From positions 1-23,911 of the forward strand of contig CALVLO010000003.1 of assembly GCA_944338265.1 (NCBI GenBank): a stretch of DNA of 23,911 nucleotides. The letters run 5' to 3'. Of the stretch, positions 22,892 through 23,911 are shown in pieces (within the stretch, counting starts at the first letter, position 1; each line of letters opens with the position of its first letter). The position numbers and the translations under genes were made by a program. The stretch comes from an uncultured Clostridia bacterium (GTDB taxonomy: Bacteria > Bacillota > Clostridia > Christensenellales > Borkfalkiaceae). The notes under the pieces are model-generated. The model had not been told where the DNA came from. It made no database searches and worked only from the letters and a program-made list of their open reading frames with translations.

Positions 22892-23794
22892 ATGCCATCT
22901 GCCATCACCCATCAACTCATTGCCGAAGAGGCGGGCAAGCGCCTCCCCTCCATCTTGCGGACTGCCATCGAAGAGGCGCCCGCAGCCTTTTTTTTGGGTG
23001 CGCAGGGACCCGACCCCTTCTTTTTTGCAACAGCTGCCAAAGAAAAGATCAACTTCGGGAAGTATCTGCACCGCCACCGCGTGTATGAGCTCTTTACCAT
23101 CTTTGCCGGCTTTTTGAAAAAGCTCCCCAAAGAGCAGCGCAGCGCGCCGCTCGCATACTGCCTCGGCTACATCTCGCACTACTGCGCCGACGTGGCGTTC
23201 CATCCCTTTGTCTACCGCTATATGGAGCAGCACTGCTGCAAGCCCCGCGAGCATCAGCGTATCGAAAACGACTGGGATGTGTACTTTGCACGCAAGCTGC
23301 GCGGGCAGGAGGCAGAGCGCTACCCCTTCCCCGACGTAACGGCGCTGGAGAGCGCGATCAAGCCCCTTTGGAAGCACGCCTCTTCGGCACTCGGGCAGAC
23401 GGTGCCGCACGGCGCCATGAAGAGCGCGCTCGTCGGCTTTCAGAAGTACCTCATGCTCTTCCACCGCAAGTGCTACGCCTCGCAGCGGCGCTGGGCGCGC
23501 CTCGATAAATTGCTGCACATCCGCGCCCTCTCCTGTATGTATCCCGCACGCGAGCCGCAGGCGGACGTCCTCGGCGGCGAGGCGTTCGAGCGTGCCGCCA
23601 ACGCGGCGGGGCTCCCGCCCGTACAGCGGGCGGAAGACCTCTTTGAGCGGGCTGTCAGCACGAGCACCTACCGCATGCTGCTCTTTTGGGATGCAGTGGG
23701 CGGCGCCGCCCTCCCCCGCGAAGAGTTCGACCGCAATCTCCTTACGGGCGAACACATCGAGGCGCCTGGCAGCGCAGACGATATTTTTGCATGA
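22892..23794 (+). CDS. Zinc-dependent phospholipase C family protein
   Basis: A 300-residue protein of the zinc-dependent phospholipase C-like family (PF00882 type). The all-helical fold is suggested by the His/Asp pattern usual for the metal site: His7 (ITHQLIAEEAG), Asp41 (GAQGPDPFF), His60 (KYLHRHRVYE), His96, Asp100 and His104 (GYISHYCADVAFHPF). No signal peptide or TM is visible, so it may be cytoplasmic, unlike secreted clostridial toxins, which it does not resemble beyond the core. Substrate unknown. It begins 34 nt after yggS with only a weak Shine-Dalgarno and is followed by a terminator, so it is probably the last gene of the leu operon. The ATG is chosen because the His7 motif starts there. 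Confidence 0.85.
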   Translation: MPSAITHQLIAEEAGKRLPSILRTAIEEAPAAFFLGAQGPDPFFFATAAKEKINFGKYLHRHRVYELFTIFAGFLKKLPKEQRSAPLAYCLGYISHYCADVAFHPFVYRYMEQHCCKPREHQRIENDWDVYFARKLRGQEAERYPFPDVTALESAIKPLWKHASSALGQTVPHGAMKSALVGFQKYLMLFHRKCYASQRRWARLDKLLHIRALSCMYPAREPQADVLGGEAFERAANAAGLPPVQRAEDLFERAVSTSTYRMLLFWDAVGGAALPREEFDRNLLTGEHIEAPGSADDIFA

Positions 23795-23805
23795 TAAAAG
23801 AAAGA

Positions 23806-23845
23806 GCGCGCGGCGCGGGCACCATGCCCGCGCCGCGCGCGTTTA
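23806..23845 (+). terminator. Terminator of the leu-yggS-phospholipase operon
   Basis: A perfect 16-bp stem GCGCGCGGCGCGGGCA (23806-23821) and its complement (23825-23840) around CCA, followed by GTTTATC. The remaining bases to the end of the window show nothing recognisable. Confidence 0.75.
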
Positions 23846-23911
23846 TCACACAATTTCCCCCACCCATGTCCGCGATGGAGCGCTTGTAAATGTACAGAGC
23901 CGATGCGCGCA

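Noticed and set aside
22892..23794. Secreted clostridial alpha-toxin
   Set aside because: No signal peptide and no C2-like C-terminal domain; only the general zinc-dependent phospholipase C-like pattern is present.

Overview
The window is a stretch of bacterial chromosome with high GC content (about 60 % by eye), densely packed with housekeeping genes. It most resembles an uncultured Clostridia-class Firmicute. The strongest marker is the six-cysteine SCIFF peptide next to its radical SAM maturase, a pair characteristic of Clostridia. AGGAGG-type ribosome binding sites, TTGACA/TATAAT promoters and the gene orders seen here agree. No tRNA, rRNA, phage gene, transposase or CRISPR array was found.

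Layout. (1) 1-3.6 kb, minus strand: scfA (SCIFF precursor), scfB (maturase), secD and the start of secF. (2) 3.6-5.8 kb, plus strand: a promoter, a candidate structured RNA ending in a terminator, and a gene for a zinc-ribbon/multi-TM/exported-domain protein with an in-frame TAA at codon 61. (3) 5.8-9.4 kb, minus strand: a TIGR04086-like membrane protein with a duplicated 3' end, a gene-free 0.75 kb zone full of palindromes, yajC, tgt, a palindromic element and a DUF559 nuclease-like gene. (4) 9.5-12.8 kb, minus strand: ruvC, ruvA, ruvB, queA. (5) 12.9-18.4 kb, plus strand: argH, then ilvB-ilvN-ilvD; ilvB has an in-frame TAA at codon 11. (6) 18.4-23.8 kb: a LysR regulator divergent from leuC-leuD-leuB-yggS and a zinc-dependent phospholipase C-like gene.

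How the genes fit together. The left half combines Sec accessory factors (SecD, SecF, YajC) with the SCIFF RiPP pair and queuosine tRNA modification (Tgt, QueA) plus Holliday-junction processing (RuvABC). The right half is amino-acid biosynthesis: the last arginine step and a large part of branched-chain synthesis (acetolactate synthase, dihydroxyacid dehydratase, isopropylmalate isomerase and dehydrogenase). ilvC, ilvE and leuA are not in the window.

The most unusual signals are: two otherwise intact genes interrupted by single TAA codons; two promoters whose -35 box lies in the loop of a terminator-like hairpin; a hairpin that separates the scfB Shine-Dalgarno from its start codon and would restore normal spacing if folded; an apparently leaderless ruvC; a SecD lacking the proton-relay aspartate; and a promoter-hairpin-terminator unit that looks like an unrecognised small RNA or riboswitch-like leader.
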